Below are positions 22,017-33,874 of a stretch of 64,000 bases of DNA, piece after piece. The position numbers were made by a program, and so were the translations under genes. This DNA is from Elephas maximus indicus (lineage: Eukaryota; Chordata; Mammalia; Proboscidea; Elephantidae), in contig NC_064836.1 of the NCBI RefSeq assembly GCF_024166365.1, positions 5,518,001 to 5,582,000 on the forward strand, in the 5' to 3' direction. The notes under the pieces were generated by a model. That model did no database searches, was not told the DNA's origin, and saw only the letters and a program-made list of their open reading frames with translations. The stretch's first letter is position 1. Each line of letters opens with the position of its first letter.

Positions 22017-23033
22017 ATGGCTTGGAGACAACAGCCAATACCAAATCACTTAAAGAAACAGACCATGATCGCTTCAACAAGCTCTCAAAACAAACAATCA
22101 AGAGATCATCTAGATGAAAGTGCCTTCCTGGAATTACCAGATGCAGGATACAAAAGATTAATATACAGAACTCTTCAAGATATCAGGAAGGAGATCAGGC
22201 AATATGCAGAACAAACAAAGGAACACACAGATAAAGCAGTTGAAGAAATTAAAAAGGTTATTCAGGAACATAATGAAAAATTTAATAAGCTGCAAGAATC
22301 CACAGAGAGACAGCAATCAGAAATTCAGAAGATTAACAATAAAATTACAGAATTAGACAACTCAATAGAAAGTCAGAGGAGCAGAATTGAGCAAGTGGAA
22401 GGCAGAATTTGCGAACTTGAAGATAAAGCACTTGGCACCAATATATTTGAAGAAAAAACAGATGAAAGAATTTTAAAAAATGAAGAAATCTTAAGAATCA
22501 CGTGGGACTCTATCAAGAGAAATAACCTACAAGTGATTGGAGTACCAGAACAGAGAGGAATAATAGAAAATATGGAGAGAATTGTTGAAGATTTGTTGGC
22601 AGAAAACTTCTCCGCTATCATGAAAGATGAGAAGATATCTATCCAAGGTGCTCATCGAACTCCACATAAGATAGATTTTAAAAGAAAGTCACCAAGACAT
22701 ATTATAATCAAACTTGCCAAAACCAAAGATAAAGAGAGAATTTTAAGAGCAGCTAGGGATAAACGAAAAGTCACCTACAAAGAAGAGTCAATAAGAATAA
22801 ACTGAGACTACTCAGCAGAAACCATGCAGGCAAGAAGGCAATGGGATGACTTATATAAAGCATTGAAGGAAAAAAATTGCCAGCCAGGAATCACATATCC
22901 AGCAAAACTGTCTTTCAGATACGAAGGTGAAATTAGGACATCTCCAGATACACAGAAGTTTAGGGAATTCTTAAAAACCAAACCAAAACTACAAGAAATA
23001 CTAAAGGGAGTTCTCTGGTTAGAAAATCAATAA
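22017..23033 (+). pseudogene. L1 ORF1 (RNA-binding chaperone), one premature stop
   Basis: ORF1p coats L1 RNA and forms trimers in cytoplasmic particles. The frame is open from ATG 22017 for 262 codons, is broken by one TGA at 22803-22805, and continues in the same frame to a stop at 23031-23033. The total is 339 codons including stops, the usual family length. A charged heptad-rich coiled coil covers about residues 45-135. The RNA-binding core follows, with the conserved block containing RILRAARDKRKVTYK just before the stop. After it come the C-terminal domain motifs SAETMQARRQW and PAKLSFRYEGEI. Only one base change blocks the frame, so decay is slight. ORF2 starts about 430 bp downstream. 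Confidence 0.88.
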
Positions 23034-23467
23034 TATCAGGTATCAACCCAAGACCAGAACACTGGACAGAGCAACCAGGTGTCAACCCAGACAGGGAAAT
23101 CACAAAAATAAATCAAGATTAAAAAAACGCTCAAAACAGGGAGACAGCAATGTTATTGTGTAAAAGAAGACATCATTAAAACCATAAAGAAGGACTAAGA
23201 AATGTAGTCATAGATCTTTCATATGAAGAGGAAGACAAGGAGATGTAAAGAAATAAAAGTTAGGTTTAAATTTAGAAAAATAGGGATAAATATTAAGGTA
23301 ACCACAAAGGAGACAAACTATCCAACACATCAAAATAAAATAAAAGAAAAAAATAAGAGACTCAGCAGAATCAAAATCAACAACAATGAATAAGAAGATA
23401 AACTACTCAGCACAAAAAATTTAATGGGAAAAAGAAACTGTCAAAAACACACAAAAAAGACATCAAA

Positions 23468-24786
23468 ATGATAGCACTAAATTCATACCTATCCATAATT
23501 TCACTGAATGTGAATGGACTAAGTGCACCAACAAAGAGACAGAGAGTGGTAGAATGGATAAAAAAAAAAAAAAAAAAACCATGATCTGTCTATATGCTAC
23601 CTACAAGAGATACACCTTAGACTTAGAGACACAAACAAACTAAAACTCAAAGGATGTAAAAATACAAATCAAGCAAGCAACAATCAAAGAAGAGCAGGAG
23701 TGGCAATATTAATTTCTGACAAAATAGACTTTAAAGTTAAATCCACCACAAAGGATAAGGACACTATATAATGACTAAAGGGACAATATACCATGAGGAT
23801 ATAACCATATTAAATATTTATGCACCCAATGACAGGGTGACAAGATACATAAAACAAACTCTAACAGCATTGAAAAGTGAGATAGACAGCTCCACAGTTA
23901 TAGCAGGAGACTTCAACACACCACTTTTGGTGAAGGGCAGGAGATCCAGAAAGCAGCTCAATAAAGACATGGAAGATCTAAATGCCACAATCAACCAACA
24001 TGACCTCGTAGACATATACAGAACATTCCACCTGACAGCAGCCAAGTATTCTTTCTTTTCTAGTGCACATGGAACATTCTCTAGAATAGACCACATATTA
24101 GGTCATAAAGGAAGCCTTAGCAGAATCCAAAACATTGAAATATTACAAAGCATCTTCTCTGACCATAAGGCCGTAAAAGTAGAAATCAATAACAGAAAAA
24201 TCAGGGAAAAGAAATCAAACACTTGGAAACTGAACAATACCCTGCTCAAAAAGACTGGGTTATAGAAGACATTAAGGAGGGAATAAAGAAATTCAGAGAA
24301 TCCAATGAGAATGAAAACACTTCCTAACAGAACCTTTGGGACACAATGAAAGCAGTGCTCAGAGGTCAGTTTATACTAATAAATGCACACATACAAAAAG
24401 AAGAAAAGGCCAAAATCAAGGAATTATCCCTACAACTTGAACAAATAGAAGGAGAGAAACAAAAAAACTCTCACATACCAGAAGAAAGCAATAATAAAAA
24501 TTAGAGCAGAATTAAATGAAATAGAAAACAGAAAAACAATTGAAAGAATTAACAAGATCAAAAGCTGGTTCTCTGAAAAAATCAACAAAATTGATAAACC
24601 TTTGGCCAAACTGACAAAGGAAAAACAGGAGAGGAAGCAAATAACCCAAATAAGAAATGAGATGGGCGATATTACAACAGACCCAACTGAGATTAAAAGA
24701 ATCATCTCGGATTAATAAGTAAAACTGTACTCTAACAATTTTGAAAACCTAGAAGAAATGGATGAATTCCTAGAAACACACTATCT
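23468..24786 (+). pseudogene. L1 ORF2, endonuclease part only, frameshifted
   Basis: ORF2p nicks target DNA and copies L1 RNA. The ATG at 23468 opens the apurinic-type endonuclease, with the SLNVNGLSAP motif. Then come a QEIHL motif with the catalytic Glu (about 23605), GDFNT (about 23910) and SDHKAVKVEI with the catalytic Asp-His (about 24160). An A run at about 23560-23578 shifts the frame, and stops occur at 23769 and 24262. After the endonuclease the sequence reaches FLETHYLP and ends. The Z and RT domains and the Cys-rich end are missing. Confidence 0.85.
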
Positions 24787-24961
24787 ACCACTGATGATGT
24801 TGGTGACCTTCTCAGTGCATTTCTAATGTCCTTTATGAATAGTTTATTTTTTGGAGCTTCTCATGGAACTTAATCCTCTTGTGGGTCTTCTGGTCTCAGA
24901 AAATATATTCATTCCCTGGAATGCATGACTAATTGCTTCTATGAATGTCTCCTTTGTCACG

Positions 24962-25440
24962 AGACCAGAAGAACTGGATGGTGCTGGGCTACCATTACTA
25001 AACATTTTGATCAAAGATTCTGTAGCAGAATTCTGATCAAAAGAGGGGAAAATGTGGAAAAGAATTTCAAATTCTCATAGAATCCAGACTTTCTGGAGCC
25101 ACTGAGGCTGGCTGAACACACAAAACTGTTGCCCTGAGATAATCTTTAAGTTTTAAGCCTAAATTACCCCCAAAGTCCTCTTTAAACCAAACAGTGAAGT
25201 TAGCTTATTTAGTAAAGAATCTTTGCCTTGATCATTATGCTCTTTTGAAGAACTATCGATATGGGGTCAAAATGACAACAGCAACTCAGAAGGTCTTCTA
25301 GGAAGCTTAGGAGACAGTGAGTTCATGTTAATGGGGGAAGAACAATTTGGAAAAGGAGGGAGGGGATGGTTGCACCACTTGAAGAATGTAATCAGTGTCA
25401 CTGAATTGTAAATTCAGTGAACTGATGTTTGTTTTGTTGT
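24962..25440 (+). repeat. L1 3' UTR (variant subfamily)
   Basis: Shares gagaccagaagaactggatg and cagactttctg with the L1 3' UTR at 57577-58146, then aagaatgtaatcagtgtcac and tgaattgtaaattcagtgaa. It is an independent copy, not the missing end of the L1 at 20748: it belongs to another 3' UTR type, and the duplicated host DNA lies in between. Confidence 0.6.
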
Positions 25441-25529
25441 GTACTTTCAATATATGCATAATGGATATATATACACACGCACTGGGTGTTTTTATATGTA
25501 TTATGCATATCTGTATATGTGTACGTATC

Positions 25530-25600
25530 AGAGGAGCCCTGGTGGCACAGTGGTTAAGAGCTTGGCTGCTAACCAAAACATCAGCAGTTCTAAGAACCAC
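25530..25600 (+). repeat. AfroSINE head fragment
   Basis: Contains gagccctggtggcacagtgg and ttggctgctaaccaaaacat, then leaves the family at about 25595. Only the tRNA-derived head with the pol III A box remains. Confidence 0.8.
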
Positions 25601-26727
25601 CCTAGCAACAAATTTGCCACATTCTGGATTTCTCGACAGGGTCCCAAGAAAGATTCCCCAAGTCAATTAATTCTTATTTATCCAGTCTTACTTTCTGGCC
25701 ATGGAAATCTAATTCCAAGTATACTCCTCTGGCTCCTCCCAGTATAAGACACTAGTAATTCTTGTACTATCTTGGTGTGTAGCTCCTTTTCTTCCTTATC
25801 AGGCTGTCCTAGCTGGGTTATCCTAGAATTTATCCTAGATATCAATTTAGCAGCAAGAAGAGGAGGCTGGATCAGCTTCTGAGGGAGGCACTTGTTGCCT
25901 TGTGGAGGAGAGGCTTCTGAGACATCTTCAGCACAGGGGAATTGCTAGATCTTACTAGAAAAAACGAGCCATCTCTGCAAGGTTTAAGGGTTAAGGTAAC
26001 TTTGAAAAATCTCAGACACATCTATCCAGATGTCCCCATCCCACGTTACAATGTACCAGGTTTTCCCAACCAGGGTACTGACTTTAGTATACCAGACTTG
26101 CCTGGTATATGAGGTTTTTTGATTGAGCATCCAAATGGATTCTATCAGACTTATAGTCTGTAGCTTAACTGTATCTGCTGTTTCACAGCAGGAGATTAGG
26201 TCTCTGTAAAAACAAACAAACAAACAAAAAACTACCCCAGAGTTTCTCTGGCATTCACACTCAGCCTTTACATGATTGCTAATGACCCTCAGTTTCTCAT
26301 TATCTCTCCAGGGCACCAATTCAGCTTAGCAGTAACTAGCCAACTCTACTGTCAGTATAGGCATTCCCCTCCCACCCCTCAATATCTTTCAAATACTAGA
26401 TTAATCCTCACCCCCATACCCCACCCCACATTGGAACGAGATCTTTAGTAATTATGCCATTACCTTGTGCCAACGACTATCCATGCCCCACCTACCTACC
26501 ACCTAAGGTGACATCTCTTCGCTCCCTTAGTGAGTGAGGCAGTCATAAATCCTCATTTACTGCATGTTTTCTCAGACCTCTGTCTGTACCATTTGTTTTA
26601 GTTTGAATCTGCTGAAAAATAATATGCCAAAATAGCATTAGACAGGCAAGATATTTATTGGAAGAGACAGCAGAAGAGGGTGGGGAGGACTTTAAGACCA
26701 TATGCAAGTCTGACACCAGCTGAAAGG
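25601..26727 (-). other. Unassigned; may hold retroviral gag-like relic
   Basis: On the minus strand, 25984-26319 is open for 111 codons with a tryptophan-rich stretch (TWDGDIWID). This resembles the gag of class III endogenous retroviruses, but I am not sure of it. The rest has no recognisable content apart from an A/C repeat (about 26210-26230). Confidence 0.3.
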
Positions 26728-26893
26728 GACCAAGAAACCAAACATGTTGCCATCCAGTCGATTCTGACTCATAGTGACCCTATAGGACAGGGCAGAACTG
26801 CCTTATAGGATTTCCAAGGAGCGCCTGGTGGATTAAAACTGCCGACCTTTTGGTTAGCAGTTGTAGATCTTAACCACTATGCCACCAATTGAA
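26728..26893 (-). repeat. AfroSINE, short form
   Basis: Minus-strand tail (gtcgattctgactcatagtg), ccctataggacagggcagaa, and head (gttttaaccactatgccacc-like end). Flanks ccagctgaaag and ccaattgaaag are a weak duplication. Confidence 0.88.
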
Positions 26894-27234
26894 AGACAGT
26901 GGGAAAGAAAGAGGATTGGGTAGGAAGAGTCTTGGATTGTGGTGCAGTTCCAACTAAGGTTCAACCACGTTTGTTAAGGGACCTCTGCCTCAGTAAAATG
27001 CAGCTATCTTAGTTCTCGTGTGGGGCTCAGTCATTGTCCGGGAGCAGTGTTGGTCTCACCATGCATGCGGTGGTCTATCTAGAGGGGCAGGAGCTGGGCT
27101 GTCAATCACTTATTCTCCCTGCAGCTGGAGGATGGAGCGGCATATTTTTATGGCTCCCACATTAAGTAAGCAGGGAAATTTCTGCATATAATATGTCTAG
27201 AAATAAATAACAGCTATACTAATTTTTTTTATAC
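26894..27234. other. Unassigned sequence
   Basis: No exon or repeat identified; it may belong with the sequence at 26598-26727 on the other side of the SINE. Confidence 0.35.
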
Positions 27235-27385
27235 TAATTGTACAGGAAGAAAGCCTGGCAATCTATTTCCAAAAAAATCAGCCAGTGAAAACTGTATGGA
27301 TTTCAGTGGTCTGAGTCCATTGTGCATGGTGTCACCATGAATCAGGGCATACTCGAAAACAGCTAACAACAACAACATACTGATA
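27235..27385 (+). repeat. Short RTE deletion derivative, 5'-truncated
   Basis: The RTE 5'-head words caggaagaaagcctggcaat and tcagccagtgaaaactgtat are followed directly by the RTE 3' tail (ccattgtgcatggtgtcacc, cagctaacaacaacaac). It is a second copy of the head-to-tail form seen at 165-510. Confidence 0.65.
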
Positions 27386-27438
27386 CTCATTTAATTCCTC
27401 TGTAAATCAGTTCTCTGATCTGTCAAATAGGAATAGTT

Positions 27439-29596
27439 TGTTGTTGCTGTTGTTAAGTACCGTTGATTTCAGTTCTGACTAATAGCGACCCTATGCATAA
27501 TAGAACGAAACACTGCCCAGTCCTGCACCATCCTCACGATTGTTGCTATGCTTGAGCCCATTGTTGCAGCCGCTGTGCCAATCCATCTTGTCAAGGAGCT
27601 TCCTCTTTTGCTGACCCCCTACTTTACCAAGCATGATGTCCTTTTCCAGGGACTGATCCCTCCTGACAACATGTTCAAAGTACGTGAGATGCAACCTTGT
27701 CATCTTTGCTTCCAAGGAGCATTCTGGCTGTACTTCTTCCAAGACAGATTGATTTGTTCTTTTGGCAGTCCATGGTATACTCAAAATTCTTTGCCAACAC
27801 CATAAGTCAAAGGCATCAATTCTTCAGTCTTCCTTATTCATTGTCCAGTTTTTGCATGCACATGAGGCACACCTTAGTCCACTTGGATCGGGCGCACCTT
27901 AGTCATCAAGGTGACATCTTTGCTTTTCAACACTTTAAAGAGATCTCTTGCAGTTGATTTGTCCAATGCAATGCACCTTTTGATTTCTTGACTGCTGCTT
28001 CCATGGGTGTTTATTGTGGATCCAAGCAAAATGAAATCCTTGACAACCTCTATCTTTTCTCCGTTTATCATGATGTTGCTTATTGGTCTAGTTGTGAGTT
28101 TTTGTTTTCTTTATGTTGAGGCATACTCCATACTGAAGGCTGTCGCCTTTGATCTTCATCGCTAAGTGCTTCAAGTCCTCTTCACTTTAAGCAAACAAGG
28201 TTGTGTCATCTGCATAATGCAGGCTGTTAATGAGTCTTCCTCCAATCCTGATGCCCTGTTCTTCTTCATACAGTCCAGTTTCTCAGATTCTTTGCTCAGC
28301 ATACAGATTGAATAGGTATGGTGAAAGGATACAACCCTTACCTGACATTAAACCATGCAGTATCCCCTTGTCTGTTTGAACGACTGCCTCTTGATCCACG
28401 TATAGATTCCTCATGAGCACAATTAAGTGTTCCAGAATTCCCATTCTCCACAATGTTACCCATAATTTGTTATGATCCACATAGTTGAATGCCTTAGCAT
28501 AGTAAGTAAAACCCAGGTAAACATCTTTCTGGTATTCTCTGCTTTAAGGCAGGATCCATCTGACATCAGCAATGATATCCCTGGCTCTATGACCACTTCT
28601 AAATCCAGCTTGAATTTCTGGCAGTTCCCTGTTCATATACTGCTTCAGCTGCTTTTGAATGATTCTGAGCAAAATTTTGCTTGCATGTGATATTAATGAT
28701 ATTGTTTGATAATTTCTGCATTCAGTTGGATCACCTTTCTTGGGAATAGGCATAAATATGGATCTCTTCCAGTCGGTTCGACAGGTAGCTGTCTTCCAAA
28801 TTTCTTGGCATAGCTGAGTGAGCACTTCCAGGTCTACATTCATTTGTTGAAACATCTCAGTTGGTATTCCATCAATTCCTGGAGACTTGTTTTTCATCAG
28901 TGCCTTCAGTGGACTTCTTCCTTCAATACCATTGGTTCCTGATCATATGTTACCTCCTGAAATGGTTGAACATACACCAATTCTTTTTGGTATGGTGACT
29001 CTGTGTATTCTTTCCATCTTCTTTTGATGCTTCCTGCATTGTTTATCACTTTCCGTTTAGAATCCTCCAGTATTGCAACTAGAGGCTCGAAATTTTTCTT
29101 AAGTTCTTTCAGCTTGAGAAATGCTGAGCGTGGTCTTCCATTTTGGTTTTCTATCTTCTGATTTTTGCGTACTTTACTTTGTCTTCTGGGGCCACCCTTT
29201 GAAATCTTCTGTTCAGCTCTTTTACTTCATCATTTTTTCCTTTTGCTTTAGGTTACTCAACATTCAACAGCAAGTTTCAGAGTCTCTTCTGACAGCCATT
29301 TAGGTCTTTTCTTTCTCTCTTGTCTTTTTAATGACCTCTTGCTTTCTTCACGTATGATGTCCTTGATGTCATTCCACAACTCATCTGGTCTTCAGTCATT
29401 AATGTTCAATGCGTCAAATCTATTCTTGAGACGGTCTCTAAATTCACACGGAATATACTCAAGGCTGTACTTTGGCTCTCGTGGACTTGTTCTAATTTTC
29501 TTCAGTTCCAACTTGAATTTGCATATGATTAATTGGTGGTTTGATCCACAGTTGGCCCCTGGCCTTGTTCTGACTGATGATATTGAGCTTAAATTT
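27439..29596 (-). mobile_element. BovB-like RTE LINE, 5'-truncated
   Basis: Read on the minus strand it ends in the short RTE tail (ttgttgttgctgttgttaag reversed, at 27439). Coding blocks from 5' to 3' are: a linker before RT (about 29590-28900); RT blocks with MKNKSPGIDGIPTEMFQQ and FMPIPKKGDPTECRNY (28897-28544); the YADD catalytic box, intact at 28205-28216; and the C-terminal part (28071-27490). The blocks lie in three frames with several stops, so it is dead. The endonuclease is missing. RTE elements copy themselves by target-primed reverse transcription. Confidence 0.88.
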
Positions 29597-30789
29597 TAGG
29601 AATAATTTAACATCTATCGTTTCTAATTTGCAAGTTTGGAGATTCAAATACAAAACTTCATTTAAGGGTGCACTTGAAATTTTTAAAGATGAAAAACACT
29701 GCCATCAAAAAGTCTATATAACTAAGAGCAGCTCTTAACTTTCCTTTTATTATTAAAAGAGCAGGGTTGAGATTGGGTATGGACATATTAAGCTCCTTGA
29801 GCAACTGAACCAAAATGAATCCTTAAGTATCAGCTTAAGTCAGAGGACTGAGCATTTACTGACCAAATGTTCTGAAGAAATACAGTCAAAATTCATCGTG
29901 TTGAAGACTTCAAACCAAAAAAATATATATATAAGCCTAATGAGATTACCTAAGAGGATTTACATATATTAAAGAGCAATGTCAAAATACTGGTAAGATC
30001 TTATACAAGTGCAAGTAAACAGCTAAAAATTAGATTTAGCACTATATGTGTTAATATGTGGCAGTCTTCAGGTATGTCATAAGGCAGTGCATTTCAAATT
30101 AGTCCACCAGATATATCCAAAGAGGAACTGGTTGGAAAAAAACTTTCATTCAATGTAGTTAGCGATCAACTGCTATCGGCCAACAACCCATACACGTTTA
30201 GGTGGAGCAACTAAACATGCTCAGCAAGATTGTCTTTCAATTTCTTTGGTTATTTTTTGTTATAACAATTGGCAATATCAAAAATACAGATAATCAAAAG
30301 AACAATATAATCAATTCCCATAATCTCATCTGCCCTGAGAAAACTCAGTATATCTTACCTTCCAGATCTCTTTCTATGCATATGTATTCATGTGTGTATG
30401 TATATGGGCATGTGTCTGTGTTTTTTTCTTTAAAAATGGGATCGTACTATAATAAAACCTGTGAGAGCCAGAACTCAATGGAACTACCTTGTTTTTCTGG
30501 GTCTTGCAAGTTTTCCACCTTTGATGGAGTACAGTCTTAACCATTTTTCTATCACTATTATTTAGAAGTATTTGAGTTTTCCTTTTCTGACAGGTTTCCA
30601 CCTTACACAGACTTCAGCTTTTGTAGGTTTTACTGCATATATACTCCTTTAAACCGTGCCATAATTTAATTGATCCACTACTTGTTGGACAGTTAGAGTC
30701 TTCCATCTTATTCTTTATTGTTATATACTTGTCCTGTTCCCTACCTTTCCCAATAAAAACGACACAGTAGGAATAATTGGTTAAAATAA
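29597..30789. other. Unassigned, partly old LINE-like
   Basis: No host exon seen. About 30330-30480 (gtgtatgtatatgggcatgt, taaaaatgggatcgtactat) resembles an old LINE 3' region in antisense; the rest is unassigned. Confidence 0.35.
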
Positions 30790-31890
30790 ACCATAAATAT
30801 ATTGTTTTTATTTTTATTGTACTTTAGATGAAAGCTTATAGAACAAACAAGCTTCTCATTAAACAGTTAGTACACATATTGTTTTGTGACATTGGTTACC
30901 AACTCCATGACATGTCAACAGTCTCCCTACTTGACCTTGGGTTCCCTATTACCAGTTTTCCTGTCCCCTCCTGCCTTTTAGTCCTTGCCCCTGGGCTGGT
31001 GTGCCCCTTGGGGCTTATTTTGTTTTATGGGCCTGTCTGATCTTTGGCTGAAGGGTGAACCATAGGAATGACTTCATTACTGAGCTAAAAGGGTGTCCGG
31101 GGGCTACACTCTCAGGATTTCTCCAGTCTCTGTCAGGCCAGTAAATCTGGTCTTTTTTTGTGAGTTAGAATTTTGTTCTACATTTTTGTCCAGCTCTTTC
31201 TGGGACCCTTTATCGTGATCCCTGTCAGAGCAGTTGATGGTGGTAGCTGGGCACCATCTAGTTGTACTGGACTCAGCCTAGTAGAGGCTGTGGTAGTTGT
31301 GGTCCATTAGTGATTTGGACTAATCTTTCTCTTGTGTCATGGGTTGAATTGTGTCCACTAAAAATATCTGTCTACTTGGCTAAGTCATGATTCCCAGTAT
31401 TGTATGACTGTCTACCATTGTGTCATCTGATGTGATTTCCCTTTGTGTTGTAAATTCTATCACTATGCTGTAATGAGATGGATTAGTGGCAGTTACATTG
31501 ATGAGAGCTACAAGATTAGTGTCTTAAGCCAGTTTGGTGGAGGCCGTGGACTGTTTCCCTTCTATCTTTAGTTTTCTTCATTCTCCCTTGCTCCCAAGGG
31601 GGTAAGACCAGTGGAGTATCTTAGATGGCCGCTCACAGTCTTTTAAGATCCCAGATGCTACTCACCAAAGTAGAATGTAGAACATTTTCTTTATGAACTA
31701 TGTTGTGCCAGTTGAGCTAGATGTTCCCCGAGACCATGGTCCCCAGCCCTCAGTCCAGCAATTTGGTCCCTCAGGGAGTATAGATGTGTCTATGGAGCTT
31801 CCATAACCTTACCTTGTACAAGTTGTGCTGGCTTTCCACAGTGTTGTGTACTGTCGTACTCTTCACCAAAGTTACCACTTATCTATTATC
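30790..31890 (-). repeat. L1 3' UTR (antisense), split by an LTR piece
   Basis: Starts with a reversed poly(A)/3' terminus (ttattgtactttagatgaaa), then gtgacattggttaccaactc, agtctctgtcaggccagtaa, ctgggcaccatctagttgta and tggtccccagccctcag. It is collinear with 49975-50830. The LTR fragment at 31335-31552 interrupts it between ctaatctttct and ttctatctttag. Confidence 0.8.
31335..31552 (+). repeat. MaLR-like LTR, 5' part only
   Basis: Contains tgtcatgggttgaattgtgt, tctacttggctaagtcatga, tgctgtaatgagatggatta and agattagtgtcttaagccag, the first two-fifths of the LTR at 1341. The rest is missing. Confidence 0.7.
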
Positions 31891-32118
31891 TATTTAGTTA
31901 AACCAGAAATATTTTTAAGGTACAAAAAACTTAAAAATTGGAGAAACTGACTTTAAAAATGCTTAGAGACAGTTGTAAAATCATGCTGTTTCACGTCTTA
32001 TCAGTTCTTTAAACAACAGTGATTGGGAAATACTGATTTTTAACCAAATATTTTGATATTATGAATTCCCTCTGCTTTTCTTTATAGTTTGTTTTATGAA
32101 ATGTATATATGCACATAC

Positions 32119-32285
32119 CAAAAAAAAAAAAAAAAAGCATTGCCATCAAGTTGATACCAACTCACAGTGACCCTGTTGGACAGAGTAGAACTGCCCCATA
32201 GAGTTTCCAAGGGGCACCTGGTAGATTCAAACTGCTAACCTTTTGGTTAGCAGCTGTAGCACTTAACCACTACACCACCAGGGTT
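32119..32285 (-). repeat. AfroSINE, short form
   Basis: An A run, then gttgataccaactcacagtg, ccctgttggacagagtagaa, gattcaaactgctaaccttt and ctacaccaccagggtt. Confidence 0.9.
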
Positions 32286-33874
32286 ATTTATTTTGTTTAT
32301 GTTTGCATGTTTTTGAACTTTATATAAATGATTTTTTATGTATGGATTCTTCAGTAACTTTTTTTCATGAATATTATATTTGTGAGATTCTTCCATGTTG
32401 GTTGGTATAGCTGTAGTTCATTTGTTTTCACTGCTTTCTAGTATCCCATCTCATGATCATGTCACTTTTTTTTCTCTCTCTTTGTCAATGGATTTTTGCA
32501 TTGTTTCCAAGATTTTGCTATTACAAACTATGATGTTAGGGGCATTCTTCTACAAGTCTGCAGACACAATATCAAATACATTTCCAAAAGTGAAATTATC
32601 CATTGTTAAAATATGCACATCTCCAACTTTATTAAAAAACAAAACCGCTTCCATCAAGTTGATTCCAACTCATAAAAATGATTCCAACTCATAGTGACTC
32701 TATATTAGAGAGAGCCAAATTGTTTTCCAAAGGAGTTATACCAATTTACATTCCCACCCACAGAGTATAACTGTTTCCTTTGTTCCACTTCCTAGGCAGT
32801 ATTTAATACTGTCAGACTCAAATGTATTGCAGTCTGTTGGGTGTAAAATAATATGTAATTGTGACATTTATTTGGATTGTCCTGTGGAAATCAGATTGAG
32901 CATCTTTTCATACTTTTATTAGCTGTCATGTTTTCTCTTCTTGAATTTACTGCCCCTGTCTTTTGACATTTTTTTCTTTATTAATATGTTTGGTTCTTAC
33001 TGATTTGTACAAGTTTATTGTGTTTTATGGACAATAATCTTTTGTCAGTTATATATCTTTTGTCAGTTACATATGCCACAAATATTTTCTCCCATCTTAT
33101 GACTTGTCTTTTTAATTTTCATGGTACATTGTGAAGAACAGAAGTTTAATTTTAATGTAGCCACATTCATCCATTTTTTTGTTTTGTTTTGTGTTTTTTT
33201 ATCTTACTTAGGAAAATTTTCTCTTACCCAAATTTCATATGTTATCTTAAGAAATTTAAAGTTTTGCTTTTCATCTTGGAATATTTTATTCATCAGAAAC
33301 TTTTTACATATATTGTGAGATAAAAATCCAATTTTTTCCATACAGTTATCTAAATGTCCTAGGACTATTTCTTGAATTGTCCACATATTCTTCCCACTGA
33401 TCGTCAATACTGCCTCTTTATTATATCAAGTTTCCATAACTGTGTGGGCTTGTTTATAAGCTGTCTTTTCTGTACCAATGACTATTTGTCTATCGCTTGT
33501 CCAAATCCATACTCTCTGAATTGCATTATTTTTATAGTCTTACCCTATCCCTTGTTCTTCCTTTTCAAAACTTTTCTGTGGCTGTCTGTCCATTTCTGTT
33601 CCACATAAAGTGACCCCAGTTAAAATAATTCTATTTTAAAATCAGATTTTCATGTTTAGTTAAAACCTCTGCTGGTTTTTATGATTGGAAATTCATTAAC
33701 TAGAGATAAATTTAAGAAGAATTGATATTGCCATCATATTGATTCTTTTATCCACGTTTTTATTTCTTCAATGGTTTATATAATTTTTAATGTCTTTGTA
33801 TGAAGTTTTAAAAATTTCTTCAAAATGGTCTTGTACATCTTTTGTTATATTTGTTCCTAGTACTTTACATATTT
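32286..33874 (-). repeat. Old L1 (antisense)
   Basis: Reverse-strand L1 words: ttcttccatgttggttggta, atggatttttgcattgtttc, acattcccacccacagagta, ttgagcatcttttcatactt, tttgtcagttacatatgcca and acagaagtttaattttaatg. All frames are closed. A SINE remnant lies at 32635-32712. Confidence 0.65.
32635..32712 (-). repeat. AfroSINE tail remnant with internal repeat
   Basis: Contains cttccatcaagttgattcca and actcatagtgactctatatt. The segment gattccaactcata occurs twice, at about 32662 and 32681, a small local duplication. Confidence 0.6.

Larger units (their letters stand above)
20732..24802 (+). mobile_element. L1 with a 5' end but no 3' end, flanked by a 16-bp duplication
   Basis: The element runs from a typical L1 5' start (tggggccaagatggcagatt at 20751) through the 5' UTR (20748-22016), ORF1 and about 1.3 kb of ORF2. 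It stops at 24786, inside the region between endonuclease and reverse transcriptase. The RT and C-terminal domains, the 3' UTR and the poly(A) tail are absent. The duplication accactgatgatgttg is exact at 20732-20747 and 24787-24802. The sequence left of the insertion (gagagc) is not a TT/AAAA endonuclease site. The last L1 bases and the duplication share acc. It is not capable of moving itself. Confidence 0.85.

Noticed and set aside
22373-22621. Minus-strand ORF opposite L1 ORF1
   Set aside because: A shadow of ORF1 on the other strand (Ser/Ile-rich), not a gene.
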